A DNA stretch of 64,000 nucleotides from Acidisoma sp. L85 (lineage in GTDB: Bacteria; Pseudomonadota; Alphaproteobacteria; Acetobacterales; Acetobacteraceae): assembly GCF_009765865.1 (NCBI RefSeq), contig NZ_LMUQ01000061.1, forward strand, positions 174,112 through 238,111. Reading direction: 5' to 3'. The translations under genes were made by a program, and so were the position numbers. Positions 47,453 through 56,031 of the stretch are shown here, piece by piece (within the stretch, counting starts at the first letter, position 1; every line of letters starts with the position of its first letter). A model generated the notes under the pieces. It did not search any database. It was given only the letters and a program-made list of their open reading frames with translations, and was not told the DNA's origin.

Positions 47453-48172
47453 TCAATCCGTGCGGCGGTTGAGGGCGACCGAGCTTTCGCCGCGCGGCCG
47501 TTCGTCTCCGATTGCTTCGCCAGTGATGGCATAATGCAGCGTCTCGGCAATATTCGTTGCATGGTCGCCCATGCGCTCTAGATTCTTCGCAATGAAAAGT
47601 AGATGCGTGCAGGGCGTGATATTGCGCGGATCTTCCATCATATAGGTGATCTGCTCGCGGAAGATGCCGGTGTAGACGTCATCGATCTCGCGATCGGCGT
47701 GCCAGACGTCCTGCGCGCGGGACGCGTCATTATCGCCCACCGCATCGACCGTGTTCTTGAGAATCTCCTGCACCAGCCTCGCCATATGGCCGAGGCCGCT
47801 CAGCGTGTAAGGCTGCGCCATGTCGTTGAGCACGAGGCTACGCTTGGCGACATTTGCCGCGTAATCTCCGATGCGTTCGAGATCGCCGCTGATCTTGAGC
47901 GTCGCGACAACAAGGCGGAGGTCGGCGGCGACAGGCTGGCGCAGCGCGAGCAAGCGGATCGCGAATTGCTCGATCTCCCGCTCCAGCGCATCGACCTGCG
48001 GATCGTCCTGCACCGCGAAGGTCGCCGCCTGCACGTCATGCTCGATCACCGCGCGGGTAGCATTGGCGGCCTGGGATTCAACCAGCCCGCCCATCTGCGT
48101 GATAAGACCGCGCAGCCTGCTCAACTCCTGGTCGTAACTTTTCACGATGTGCTCCACCTGCGGGCCGGCCAT
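47453..48172 (-). CDS. phoU: Phosphate signalling protein PhoU
   Basis: 239 residues, two repeated three-helix PhoU units; the conserved metal-binding E/D sites appear in DLERIGDYAANVA and NLERMGDHATNIAE. Restrains the Pst transporter-PhoR signal when phosphate is plentiful. Thirteen bases after pstB, 15 bases before phoB. Confidence 0.94.
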   Translation of the reverse strand: MAGPQVEHIVKSYDQELSRLRGLITQMGGLVESQAANATRAVIEHDVQAATFAVQDDPQVDALEREIEQFAIRLLALRQPVAADLRLVVATLKISGDLERIGDYAANVAKRSLVLNDMAQPYTLSGLGHMARLVQEILKNTVDAVGDNDASRAQDVWHADREIDDVYTGIFREQITYMMEDPRNITPCTHLLFIAKNLERMGDHATNIAETLHYAITGEAIGDERPRGESSVALNRRTD

Positions 48173-48185
48173 GATTCTGTTCCGA

Positions 48186-49007
48186 TCAACCGAAGCGGCC
48201 CGTGATGTACTCCTGGGTCTGGCGCTTCACCGGATTGGTGAAGATGCGCTCGGCGGCGCCGACTTCAATGAGTTCCCCCAGGTAGAAAAACGCCACGCGA
48301 TCAGCGCAGCGCGCCGCCTGCTGCATATTGTGTGTTACGATGACGATGGTGAAGTCGCGCTTAAGCTCGTCGATCAGCTCCTCGATCTTTAGTGTGCTGA
48401 TGGGATCGAGCGCGCTGGTCGGCTCGTCGAGAAGAATAACCTCGGGGCGGACGGCAATACTGCGCGCGATGCAGAGGCGCTGCTGCTGGCCGCCGGAGAG
48501 GCCGCTCGCCGTGGTCCGCAGGCGATCCTTTACCTCGTCCCACAAGGCCGCACGGGTGAGCGACCACTGCACCCGCTCATCCAGCGCGGCGCGTGACAGC
48601 TTCTCGTGCAGGCGGACGCCGAAAGCGACGTTGTCGTAGATCGACATCTGGAAGGGCGTCGGCTTCTGGAAGACCATGCCGATGCGGCCGCGCAGCTGGT
48701 TGAGGTCGATATCGGGCGCCACGATATTGACCTCGTCGAGCATCACCTCGCCCTCGGCGCGCTGGCCTGGATAGAGGTCATACATGCGGTTTATGACGCG
48801 CAGCAGGGTCGACTTGCCGCAGCCCGAGGGCCCGATCATGGCGACGACCTGACGGTCGGGGATCTCGAGATTGATCTGTTTAAGGGCCTGGTTGGACCCG
48901 TAATAAAAATTAAGGCCGCGGATCGAAATGCGGCTCTGGGCGTCAGCCTTTGCAGCGGCCGCCGGTATCGGGCCTGGCCTCAGCCGCTCAGACACTGCCA
49001 TCTCCAT
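48186..49007 (-). CDS. pstB: Phosphate ABC transporter ATP-binding protein
   Basis: 273 residues. Walker [10 protein letters not shown], signature LSGGQQQR and Walker [13 protein letters not shown]. PstB powers the high-affinity phosphate importer, whose permeases PstCA and binding protein PstS are not upstream here; a peroxiredoxin gene is. Two in-frame ATGs (49007 and 49001) are possible starts, with GGAG between them. Confidence 0.95.
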   Translation of the reverse strand: MEMAVSERLRPGPIPAAAAKADAQSRISIRGLNFYYGSNQALKQINLEIPDRQVVAMIGPSGCGKSTLLRVINRMYDLYPGQRAEGEVMLDEVNIVAPDIDLNQLRGRIGMVFQKPTPFQMSIYDNVAFGVRLHEKLSRAALDERVQWSLTRAALWDEVKDRLRTTASGLSGGQQQRLCIARSIAVRPEVILLDEPTSALDPISTLKIEELIDELKRDFTIVIVTHNMQQAARCADRVAFFYLGELIEVGAAERIFTNPVKRQTQEYITGRFG

Positions 49008-49099
49008 CCACTCGCCCCAATGCCCACATCAGCCTCACCAGCTCTCGCCGGATTGTTGCCCGCATAGAGGAGTGCATGCGGTCCGGCCATGGGCGTAGC

Positions 49100-49117
49100 G
49101 TGAAGGTTTGATGACGG
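49100..49117 (-). promoter_or_regulatory. Candidate Pho box upstream of pstB
   Basis: Minus-strand CCGTCAT-CAAA-CCTTCAC: two seven-base repeats with a four-base spacer, matching the Pho consensus at 6 and 5 of 7 positions. It lies 93 bases before the pstB start, where a promoter for pstB-phoU-phoB is needed. Confidence 0.4.
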
Positions 49118-49134
49118 GGTGTCGAGAGCAAGCG

Positions 49135-49163
49135 CTCTCCGCCCCGAGATCAGAGGCGGAGAG
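49135..49163. terminator. Hairpin after the peroxiredoxin gene
   Basis: CTCTCCGCC (49135-49143) pairs perfectly with GGCGGAGAG (49155-49163). It follows the peroxiredoxin stop on the minus strand, separating it from pstB. Confidence 0.5.
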
Positions 49164-49175
49164 TATCGGGTGAAG

Positions 49176-49829
49176 TCACTCGGCGGCCTGGGCCGTCTCG
49201 TCCCGCAGTTCGACCACGCGGAGATAGGGCCGCAGTTCCTTCCAGCCTTGTGGGAATCGCACCTTGGCGTCTTCGTTTGACAAAGCGGGCGAGATGATGA
49301 CCGGCTGGCCCGGCTGCCAGTCCGACGGTGTCGAAACCTTATTCTTATCCGTGAGTTGCAGGCTGTCGATCACCCGGAGGATCTCAGCGAAGTTGCGGCC
49401 GGCGCTGGGCGGATAGGTCAGCGTGAGGCGGACCTTCTTGTTCGGATCAATCACGAAAACGCTGCGGACGGTGACGCTTGGATCGGCCTCGGGATGGACC
49501 ATGCCGTAGAGGCTGGAGACCGTCCGGTCCTTATCCGCGAGCACTGGGAAGTTGAGGGACTGACCCTGGGTCTCGCGGATGTCCTCGGCCCAGCTGGCGT
49601 GGTTCTCGGTGCTATCGACCGAAAGCCCGATGACCTTCACGTCGCGCTTCTTCCATTCCAGCTCGAGTCGCGCGACGGCGGCCAATTCGGTGGTGCAGAC
49701 GGGGGTGAAGTCTTTCGGGTGGCTAAACAGGACGCCCCAGGACGAGCCCAGGTAGTCGTGGAAGCGGATGCGGCCGCGGCTGCTGTCCTGCTCGAAATCG
49801 GGGGCCGTCTGCCCTAGCTGGATGGTCAT
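49176..49829 (-). CDS. 1-Cys peroxiredoxin (Prx6 type)
   Basis: 217 residues from ATG 49829, which has AAGGAG upstream; the longer upstream frame is spurious. The peroxidatic C45 in DFTPVCTTEL is the only cysteine, so the enzyme is a 1-Cys form that reduces peroxides with an outside thiol. The Prx6-type C-terminal arm (PALSNEDAKVRFPQG) is present. It lies upstream of pstB but is separated by a hairpin. Confidence 0.93.
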   Translation of the reverse strand: MTIQLGQTAPDFEQDSSRGRIRFHDYLGSSWGVLFSHPKDFTPVCTTELAAVARLELEWKKRDVKVIGLSVDSTENHASWAEDIRETQGQSLNFPVLADKDRTVSSLYGMVHPEADPSVTVRSVFVIDPNKKVRLTLTYPPSAGRNFAEILRVIDSLQLTDKNKVSTPSDWQPGQPVIISPALSNEDAKVRFPQGWKELRPYLRVVELRDETAQAAE

Positions 49830-50351
49830 TCTGGTTTCTCCTTGCCGTTCGGTCGCGCTCAGATCGCACCTTGCGGGAGGGCGATCAAGCGTTCGCCGGG
49901 CAGTGGCAAGAGTGAGCGTTCCGCGCGGCATCTATGGAGTTTTCTACTATCTAAAATCTTTGTGGGAGAATTTTATGTCCAAGAAAGGCTTTTGATCGCG
50001 GACCGGAGAAGTTTCTTCCGCGAGACCTGATGTAGGACGGGCTGCGGCGCTTACTCCTTTCCTGCAAAGGGAGGGGGTGGGTATGGTTGTACGGCGATAC
50101 TTCGACCCCTTTGCGCGCGGAAGAACTCACCCCCTGTCCCCTCCCTTGCAGGGAGGGGACAGCCAGCCCGCAGATGCCGGCTCGGATTTTGCGAGCGGCA
50201 CATGTCAGCGCAAGGGCTGGCTCCATATGGTCACGCCGATCGGCCCCACGGTGACGGGTACGCCCGCGCCGTTTGCGCGACCGCTTTCCGGCCGGTAAAT
50301 GCTTGGCGGCGGCCTTCAGTCGCGACAATTCCAACCGTATCAAGGGCCACA
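49830..50351. other. 522-base intergenic region with palindromes and an AT-rich patch
   Basis: No credible gene longer than a few codons. An AT-rich patch near 49940-49980 includes GGGAG followed by ATG 49975 and a seven-codon frame (MSKKGF and stop, 49975-49995). Two palindromic elements lie at 50054-50074 and 50134-50162. The divergent peroxiredoxin and HAD promoters must be here. Confidence 0.5.
50054..50162. repeat. Paired GC-rich palindromes
   Basis: The right element, 50134-50146 with 50150-50162, is a perfect 13-bp stem with a three-base loop. The left, 50054-50074, is an imperfect version, and the two are inverted copies of each other. A related hairpin occurs at 25654. Confidence 0.7.
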
Positions 50352-51023
50352 ATGCAGCTGGAACCCGGCCGAACGCTCACCGCTCGTGGCTTGCTCTTCG
50401 ACATGGACGGAACGTTGGTCGATTCGGGACCGGTCGTGGAGCGTGTCTGGTCGGCCTGGGCGATCGAGCAAGGTCTGGATGTCGCTGGCCTCTTGCCTGT
50501 CGCGCATGGACGGCGGGCGATCGAAACCATCATGATGTTCGCCCAGCACGTGCGGGATCCCGAAGCCGAGGCCCGTAAGCTTGAGGATGCCGAGCGGCTG
50601 GACATTGAGGGCCTCAAGCCCATCGAGGGTGCGCTGGCGCTCATCGCAAGTCTGCCGGCCGATCGCTGGGCGCTCGTGACCTCGGCGGATGAGTCGCTGG
50701 CCCGGACGCGCCTCGCTGCCTGCGGGCTTCCGGTGCCGGATGTAATGGTGACGGCCGAATCGGTGGAACGCGGCAAGCCCGCGCCTGATCCGTATTTATT
50801 GGGGGCGCGGGGGCTCGGCTTCGACGCCAGCGATTGTATCGTGTTCGAGGATGCGGATGCAGGCCTCGCCTCGGGTCATGCCGCGAAAGCGCAGGTCATC
50901 GCGGTCGCGTCCCTTCAGTCGCCTGAAGCGCTGGACCGGAAGAAGGAGCTTTGGGTTCCTGACCTCAGCCGTCTGCGCGTGCGGTTGGTCGATGGACTTT
51001 TGCATCTGACCATCGAAGGCTAA
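50352..51023 (+). CDS. HAD-family phosphatase (sugar-phosphatase type)
   Basis: 223 residues. HAD motif I LFDMDGTLVDSG with nucleophile Asp, motif II VTSADE, motif III Lys in ERGKPAPDPYL, and motif IV VFEDADAG. The helical cap after motif I places it with small sugar-phosphate phosphatases such as YfbT. ATG 50352 follows AAGGG. Substrate unknown. Confidence 0.87.
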   Translation: MQLEPGRTLTARGLLFDMDGTLVDSGPVVERVWSAWAIEQGLDVAGLLPVAHGRRAIETIMMFAQHVRDPEAEARKLEDAERLDIEGLKPIEGALALIASLPADRWALVTSADESLARTRLAACGLPVPDVMVTAESVERGKPAPDPYLLGARGLGFDASDCIVFEDADAGLASGHAAKAQVIAVASLQSPEALDRKKELWVPDLSRLRVRLVDGLLHLTIEG

Positions 51024-51135
51024 TCCAGCAGCAAATGCAGCGCGACGCTCTGCCTCGCCTTGGTCACGCTGGCGCCCGGAAAGCGACATCCTCCACCGCC
51101 AGTTAGGCGAAATGCAGAGACGCCGTGAGGTCAGA

Positions 51136-51519
51136 ATGATGCGCTTTCTCCGATCTCCCTCTTTCCGCGCCGGCCGAGTCATGGTGCTCGACGCTGTCGC
51201 GCTTGGAGCCCTGGCGATCGCCCATCCGAAGCCGGCGGAAGCTTGGTGGCGTGGCGGCTATTGGTATGGGCCGCCGGTCCCACCGCCAGTCTATTACGCG
51301 CCCCGGCCTTACTACGCAGCGCCGCCGGTGTATTACGCGCCCCCGCCACCGCCGCCCACGGTCTATTATCCGCCCCCTGCGAGTTACGGTCCGGGACCGA
51401 CCGCGCGTAGCTGCTACGCGAGCCCTGTCGTCTGCCCGATGGAGGTGCCGCGGCCCATCGGCGTCGGCTGCTATTGCTCCGATGGCGCGGGTGGACGTGT
51501 TTGGGGTCGGACCGGCTGA
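51136..51519 (+). CDS. Pro/Tyr-rich secreted protein with Cys-rich tail
   Basis: About 127 residues. A hydrophobic N-terminal segment (VLDAVALGALAIAHP) looks like a signal peptide ending near AEA-W. Next come PPVYY-type repeats (VYYAP, PYYAA, VYYPP), then a tail with four cysteines (SCYASPVVCP, GCYCSDG). I do not recognise a family. ATG 51136 or 51139 with GAGG upstream. The gene is 112 bases after the HAD gene and 38 before ispD. Confidence 0.6.
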   Translation: MMRFLRSPSFRAGRVMVLDAVALGALAIAHPKPAEAWWRGGYWYGPPVPPPVYYAPRPYYAAPPVYYAPPPPPPTVYYPPPASYGPGPTARSCYASPVVCPMEVPRPIGVGCYCSDGAGGRVWGRTG

Positions 51520-51557
51520 GGCTTGAGCGCCGCCGCTTTCTGTAGCAGGAGCGCGGC

Positions 51558-52262
51558 ATGAGCAGTTCCTCCCCGCGCCGCGTCCATGCCCTCATCGTCT
51601 GTGCCGGGCGCGGGCAGCGCATGGGCGGCGGGGTTCCGAAGCAGTATCGCACGCTAGGTGGGACCGCGATCCTGCGGCGCACCGCCGTCGCCTTCCTCGA
51701 CCATCAGGCAGTAAGCGGCGTGATGGTGGTGATCCATCCGGACGACCGACCGCTATACGACGCGGCTGTTGCGGGCCTGCCGTTGTTGCCGCCAGTTCAT
51801 GGCGGGGCGAGCCGCGACGCCTCGGTGCGGCTCGGGCTTGAGGCGCTGGAAGCCGAGGCGCCGGATTGCGTGCTGATCCATGACGGCGTGCGGCCCTTCG
51901 TGACGGCGGCGACGATCGCGGCAGTTACCGAGGCGCTGACCTCCGGCCCGGCCGCCATCGCGGCGATGCCTGTCTTCGACACGATCAAGCGTTGCGAGGG
52001 CGGCGTTATCACCGCGACCATCGAGCGTGCGCCTTTGTGGCGAGCGCAGACGCCGCAGGGATTCCACTACGCCACGATCCTCGCCGCCCATCGTGCGGCT
52101 GCTTCCCGGCCTGGCCATCTCCCGGCTTTTACGGATGATGCAGCTGTCGCCGAGGAGGCTGGTATCCCGGTTCGGGTCGTCGAAGGCACCGAGGACAATT
52201 TCAAGATCACGACGGAAGCCGATCTACGCCGCGCCGAGCGGCATTTGCGCGAGCTCTTGTAG
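51558..52262 (+). CDS. ispD: 2-C-methyl-D-erythritol 4-phosphate cytidylyltransferase
   Basis: 234 residues. Third enzyme of the MEP isoprenoid route; couples CTP to MEP. CAGRGQRMGGGVPKQY is the nucleotide loop and VLIHDGVRPFV holds the conserved Asp. It is a stand-alone IspD, without the fused IspF domain common in some alphaproteobacteria; no ispF follows. Confidence 0.93.
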   Translation: MSSSSPRRVHALIVCAGRGQRMGGGVPKQYRTLGGTAILRRTAVAFLDHQAVSGVMVVIHPDDRPLYDAAVAGLPLLPPVHGGASRDASVRLGLEALEAEAPDCVLIHDGVRPFVTAATIAAVTEALTSGPAAIAAMPVFDTIKRCEGGVITATIERAPLWRAQTPQGFHYATILAAHRAAASRPGHLPAFTDDAAVAEEAGIPVRVVEGTEDNFKITTEADLRRAERHLRELL

Positions 52263-52395
52263 GTCGCCGGTCGCGCTCGCAAATCTCCGCTTGACTGGGA
52301 ATCCTCTCCGGTCAGCCTGGTTGGCTCTTTTCGGTCCGCCACGCTCGATGCCGGCGCGACCAGCCCTCAAAATCGTTTCTGGAGCCTAAAGTCTC

Positions 52396-53136
52396 ATGAC
52401 AAGCACCACAAAGACCGCCCTCGTTACTGGCGCCAACAAGGGCATCGGCCGCGCCATCGCGAAAGGCTTGGCGAAGCAAGGCTATACCGTCTGGATCGGC
52501 GCAAGGGACGCCGGGCGCGGCGAGGCGGCCGCGGAGCAGTTGCGTGAGGAGGGGCTCGACGTTCGGTTCCTCCCGCTCGATGTCGGCGACGACGCCAGTG
52601 CCAAGGCTGCCGCCACGAGTCTCGCCGAGCAGACCGACCATCTCGATGTCCTGGTCAATAATGCCGGTGTAGCCCTGGAGGGGATGGACGGGGTCATCAA
52701 GCCGAGCACGCTCGAGATGGCGAAGCTCAAGGCAACCTATGAGGTCAATGTCTTCGGGCCAGTCCGTGTCACCCAGGCCTTCGTCCCGCTGCTTCGCGAG
52801 GCACCGGCGGCGCGGATCGTGATGATGAGCAGCGGGCTTGGCTCGATCGCGCGGCAAGCCGATCCGAATGGTGCTTTCACGAGCCTCAACCTGCTCGGAT
52901 ACAGCAGTTCCAAGACTGCCTTGAACGCGGTGACCGTCGCCTTCGCGAAGGAATTTCGTGAGACGCCGATCAAGATCAACGCCGCCTGCCCCGGCTATGT
53001 CGCAACCGACCTTAATGGAAACAGCGGGACGCGCACCGTCGAGCAGGGCGCCACGATCGCCCTCCGCCTCGCGACGCTTCCGGCGGACGGTCCGAGCGGC
53101 GGCTATTTCAACGAGGACGGCCCGCTGCCCTGGTAA
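52396..53136 (+). CDS. Short-chain dehydrogenase
   Basis: 246 residues. Cofactor motif TGANKGIG, NNAGVAL, then the active-site SSGLGS and Y-x3-K in YSSSKTALN. Likely NADPH-dependent carbonyl reductase type (carbonyl reductase 1-like, from the TGANKGIGRAIA start). Converges tightly on the next gene. GGAG lies upstream of ATG 52396. Confidence 0.87.
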   Translation: MTSTTKTALVTGANKGIGRAIAKGLAKQGYTVWIGARDAGRGEAAAEQLREEGLDVRFLPLDVGDDASAKAAATSLAEQTDHLDVLVNNAGVALEGMDGVIKPSTLEMAKLKATYEVNVFGPVRVTQAFVPLLREAPAARIVMMSSGLGSIARQADPNGAFTSLNLLGYSSSKTALNAVTVAFAKEFRETPIKINAACPGYVATDLNGNSGTRTVEQGATIALRLATLPADGPSGGYFNEDGPLPW

Positions 53137-53143
53137 GGGCGGA

Positions 53144-54061
53144 CTACTTGGCGGGCGGTGTCAGCGAGACGCCATTCGCCTCCGCGACGAAATCGGACAG
53201 CATCGGAACGTAATCCTCGCCGCGTCCAGCGCCCACGGCGGAGGCGAAGGCGTTCCGCACGGCGGCGCCCATCGGATTGGCGAAGCCGCTCGCGCCGGCG
53301 AAGCCCGCGAGATAGGTCATGTCCTTGGCGGCGTTGCGGATGGCGAATTGATGGGCGTTGCGGTCACGCTCCAGGACGTATTTGAAGAAGGTCTGGTAGA
53401 AGGGACAGTCCATCCGGCCGCCGCGAATCACGCTGTCAAAGACCTGCGGCGTGAGACCGGCCTTGGCGCCTAGAGCGAGCGCCTCCGAATAGAGCGCCGC
53501 GTACCCCATCGAGACGAAGTTGTTCAGCAGCTTCATGGTGTGGCCGGTGCCGGTCGGGCCGGTATGCGCGACCCGGCCCGCGAAGGCGTCCAGGACCGGG
53601 CGGACCCGCGCCACTGTCGCCTCGTCGCCGCCCACCATCACATCGAGCGTTCCGGCGGCGGCATCCTTAGGCGTGCGGCTGAGCGGGGCGTCGATCAAGG
53701 TGATGCCGCTCGCCTTGAGGCTTTCGGCCAGACGCAAGGTTTGCGAGGGGTCGGAGGTCGAGCAATCGACGATCACCAGCGGCTTGCCGGCTGCTGCTAG
53801 ACCCTGCGGTCCCTCCACCACCGCCGCGACTTCCGGCGAGCCCGTGACGCAGAGAACGACGATGTCGGAGCGCTCGGCGAGATCGCGTGGACTACTCGCT
53901 TCCACCGCGCCTTCGGCGACCAGATCCTCGATCGGCGCCCGGTTGCGGTGGGCCAGCACGGCGAGCGGCCAGCCCTTGACGAGGATGTTGCGCGCCATGC
54001 CTTGCCCCATGAGGCCGAGGCCGATGAACCCGATGCGTTCCTTGCGGGCGGCCTCGCTCAT
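53144..54061 (-). CDS. 3-hydroxyisobutyrate dehydrogenase-like NAD(P) enzyme
   Basis: 305 residues. Rossmann motif GFIGLGLMGQGMARN, the family's substrate loop LIDAPLSRTPKDA, and the catalytic lysine in MKLLNNFV. Members oxidise 3-hydroxyisobutyrate or reduce tartronate semialdehyde. It lies 33 bases after satP on the minus strand, downstream of the second Rieske locus. Confidence 0.85.
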   Translation of the reverse strand: MSEAARKERIGFIGLGLMGQGMARNILVKGWPLAVLAHRNRAPIEDLVAEGAVEASSPRDLAERSDIVVLCVTGSPEVAAVVEGPQGLAAAGKPLVIVDCSTSDPSQTLRLAESLKASGITLIDAPLSRTPKDAAAGTLDVMVGGDEATVARVRPVLDAFAGRVAHTGPTGTGHTMKLLNNFVSMGYAALYSEALALGAKAGLTPQVFDSVIRGGRMDCPFYQTFFKYVLERDRNAHQFAIRNAAKDMTYLAGFAGASGFANPMGAAVRNAFASAVGAGRGEDYVPMLSDFVAEANGVSLTPPAK

Positions 54062-54094
54062 GATGGTAGTCCCTCTCGTGCAGCGTCAGGCCGT

Positions 54095-54664
54095 CTATCG
54101 CCCGGCGAGCGCGGGTGCGCGGGCGCCGAGGGGCAGAATGACGCGGCCATGCGCCTCGTTGATGATCTCGCCGGCCGAAACGTAGAAGGCGATGATGGCG
54201 GTGACCAGCCCGGCATAGCCGCCGATCTTAGTGCAGATGCCCATACCCCAAGCGCCCAGAGCTAGCAGCAGGAAGGTGATCCAGAGGGCGAGGAAGATGA
54301 ACGACACGGCGCGGGCATGCGCGAGGCTACCGATCCACATGTAGAAGGTGAAAAAGCCCCACATGAAGAGATACCAACCGACGAAAGCTGGCGGAACGTG
54401 CGCGGCGAAGAACAGGACGAAAAGCGCGAAGGACCACCAGAAGGCGCCGTAACCGCAGAATGCCACGAAGCCGAAGGTATTGCCGCGCGGCAGTTCCAGC
54501 AGCCCAGCGCAGAACTGCGCCGCGCCACCGAAAGTAAAGGCGAGCGCCAGGACCATCGGCACAGCGGCGCCGCCGTACCAGCCGGCATTGACCATGCTCA
54601 GCATCCAGGTCGTCAAAGCGAAGCCGGCAAGCCCAAGGGGCGCCGGATTGGCGAGCTTGATCAT
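54095..54664 (-). CDS. SatP/GPR1-FUN34 family carboxylate transporter
   Basis: 189 residues, about six membrane helices. The family box NPAPLGLAGFALTTWML opens the protein. Members import acetate, succinate or export ammonia-linked carboxylates. GGGAGG precedes ATG 54664. It is 179 bases after the Rieske gene, same strand, so it may belong to that locus. Confidence 0.88.
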   Translation of the reverse strand: MIKLANPAPLGLAGFALTTWMLSMVNAGWYGGAAVPMVLALAFTFGGAAQFCAGLLELPRGNTFGFVAFCGYGAFWWSFALFVLFFAAHVPPAFVGWYLFMWGFFTFYMWIGSLAHARAVSFIFLALWITFLLLALGAWGMGICTKIGGYAGLVTAIIAFYVSAGEIINEAHGRVILPLGARAPALAGR

Positions 54665-54843
54665 AGGACTATCCTCCCGCTCGCCGGGCCGGCGTTTCGC
54701 CGCCCGGTCATTGCTATTGCACCCGCGCAGCAGGCGGGCGGCGCATTCTATCGCGTCCTAGCAACGACCAGGAAGAAGAAATGTAACATCAGCGGCCTAA
54801 CGTCCAAACCTCATGGCAGGTTTCCGACGTCGGATGGCGGGCG

Positions 54844-56013
54844 TCAGCTTTCGTCGAGCTGGGACCGCACCCAGTTGTGCAGTTTATGCACGAGATACTC
54901 CTCGGGCATCAGCGTGCCAGTGCGATGACGGAGCGAGTGCAGGCCTTTTTGGTTGAGTTCGCAAAGTGCGACGTCCTGCCGCATCACCAGATCGGCGAAT
55001 TCCACCGCTTTGGGCAGATCAAAGGCGGGATCGTTCAAGGTCTCGGCCGGGAAGAGCCACTCGGCGGTGAGTTCGGTCTGCTCCGGGCCGAGCGGACGCA
55101 TATGCACGATGCGCACATAGTCGATATGGGCGACCATGTACATCGAGGGGAGCTTGGTGAAATAGGTCTGGCCGGCGGCGCGCTCCGCTTCGGTCAGCTT
55201 CGGGAAGGTGTACGGCAAGGCCCGCCCGTCCATCGACCAGGTCTCGGCGCCGATCTTGAGCCCGCCCTTCAGCTTGGGATCCGTGGTGTCGCCCTGCGCG
55301 CGCCAGTTGGGGTCGTCGCGCTGAGACAGCAGGCCGCGGCTGTAAATCGGCACGATGTCCGAGAGCTCGGGATGGGCATGGGCGCAGTGCAGGCACTCGT
55401 TGTAATTCTCCCAGAAGACCTTCCAGTTGCAGGCGAGAAGCTTGCGGACTGAGTGCCCGACGCGAAGATCGGCAAGAGGCCAGTTGTCGACGGGTGCTGA
55501 ATCGTCGCGATCGGGCGCGGCATCGAAGGGTCCCGCATTCTCATCGAGGTTAATGAAGACGAAACCGCTCCACTCGGCCAGGGCGATCTTGTAGAGACCG
55601 TGATCCGCCTTGCTGAAGTCCGGCGCACAAAGCTTGGACGGCATACGCGCGAGTTCGCCGGTCAGCTTATAGGTCCAGGCATGATAGGGGCAGGTGATGG
55701 CGCGCGCCTGCAATCTGCCGCTGGGCTCGGTCTTCAGCACCGCGCCGCGATGGCGGCAGGTGTTGTGGAAGGCGTTCAGCGCGCCGTTCTCGTCCCGCAC
55801 GAGCAGCACATTCTGGTCGCCGATCTCGAAGGTGCGGAAGGCGAGCGGAGCATCAAGTGTTTCGCTGCGGCAGAGATAGATCCAGTTACGATACCAGATA
55901 TTGCGCAGCTCGCGGTGATACTGCGCCGGATCGAAATACCAGTTGCTGGGCAGCGTCGGCTCAACCTGGGTCAGACCATTGACCTCGGGCTCGGCCTCCA
56001 GAATGTCACTCAT
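54844..56013 (-). CDS. Second Rieske oxygenase, quaternary/methylated amine type
   Basis: 389 residues. Rieske ligands C86-x-H88 and C108-x2-H111; mononuclear iron histidines H208 and H213 in NECLHCAHAHPEL. Related to GbcA and to stachydrine/carnitine oxygenases. GGAGG is five bases before ATG 56013. No reductase gene lies in the locus. It is 18 bases after the second permease gene, so the ABC importer and the oxygenase are co-transcribed and probably share a substrate. Confidence 0.85.
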   Translation of the reverse strand: MSDILEAEPEVNGLTQVEPTLPSNWYFDPAQYHRELRNIWYRNWIYLCRSETLDAPLAFRTFEIGDQNVLLVRDENGALNAFHNTCRHRGAVLKTEPSGRLQARAITCPYHAWTYKLTGELARMPSKLCAPDFSKADHGLYKIALAEWSGFVFINLDENAGPFDAAPDRDDSAPVDNWPLADLRVGHSVRKLLACNWKVFWENYNECLHCAHAHPELSDIVPIYSRGLLSQRDDPNWRAQGDTTDPKLKGGLKIGAETWSMDGRALPYTFPKLTEAERAAGQTYFTKLPSMYMVAHIDYVRIVHMRPLGPEQTELTAEWLFPAETLNDPAFDLPKAVEFADLVMRQDVALCELNQKGLHSLRHRTGTLMPEEYLVHKLHNWVRSQLDES

Positions 56014-56031
56014 GCGATCCTCCAAAAATCT

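Noticed and set aside
49951..50352. 133-residue minus-strand frame in the intergenic region
   Set aside because: Arg/Ser-rich without a ribosome site; it spans palindromic repeats.
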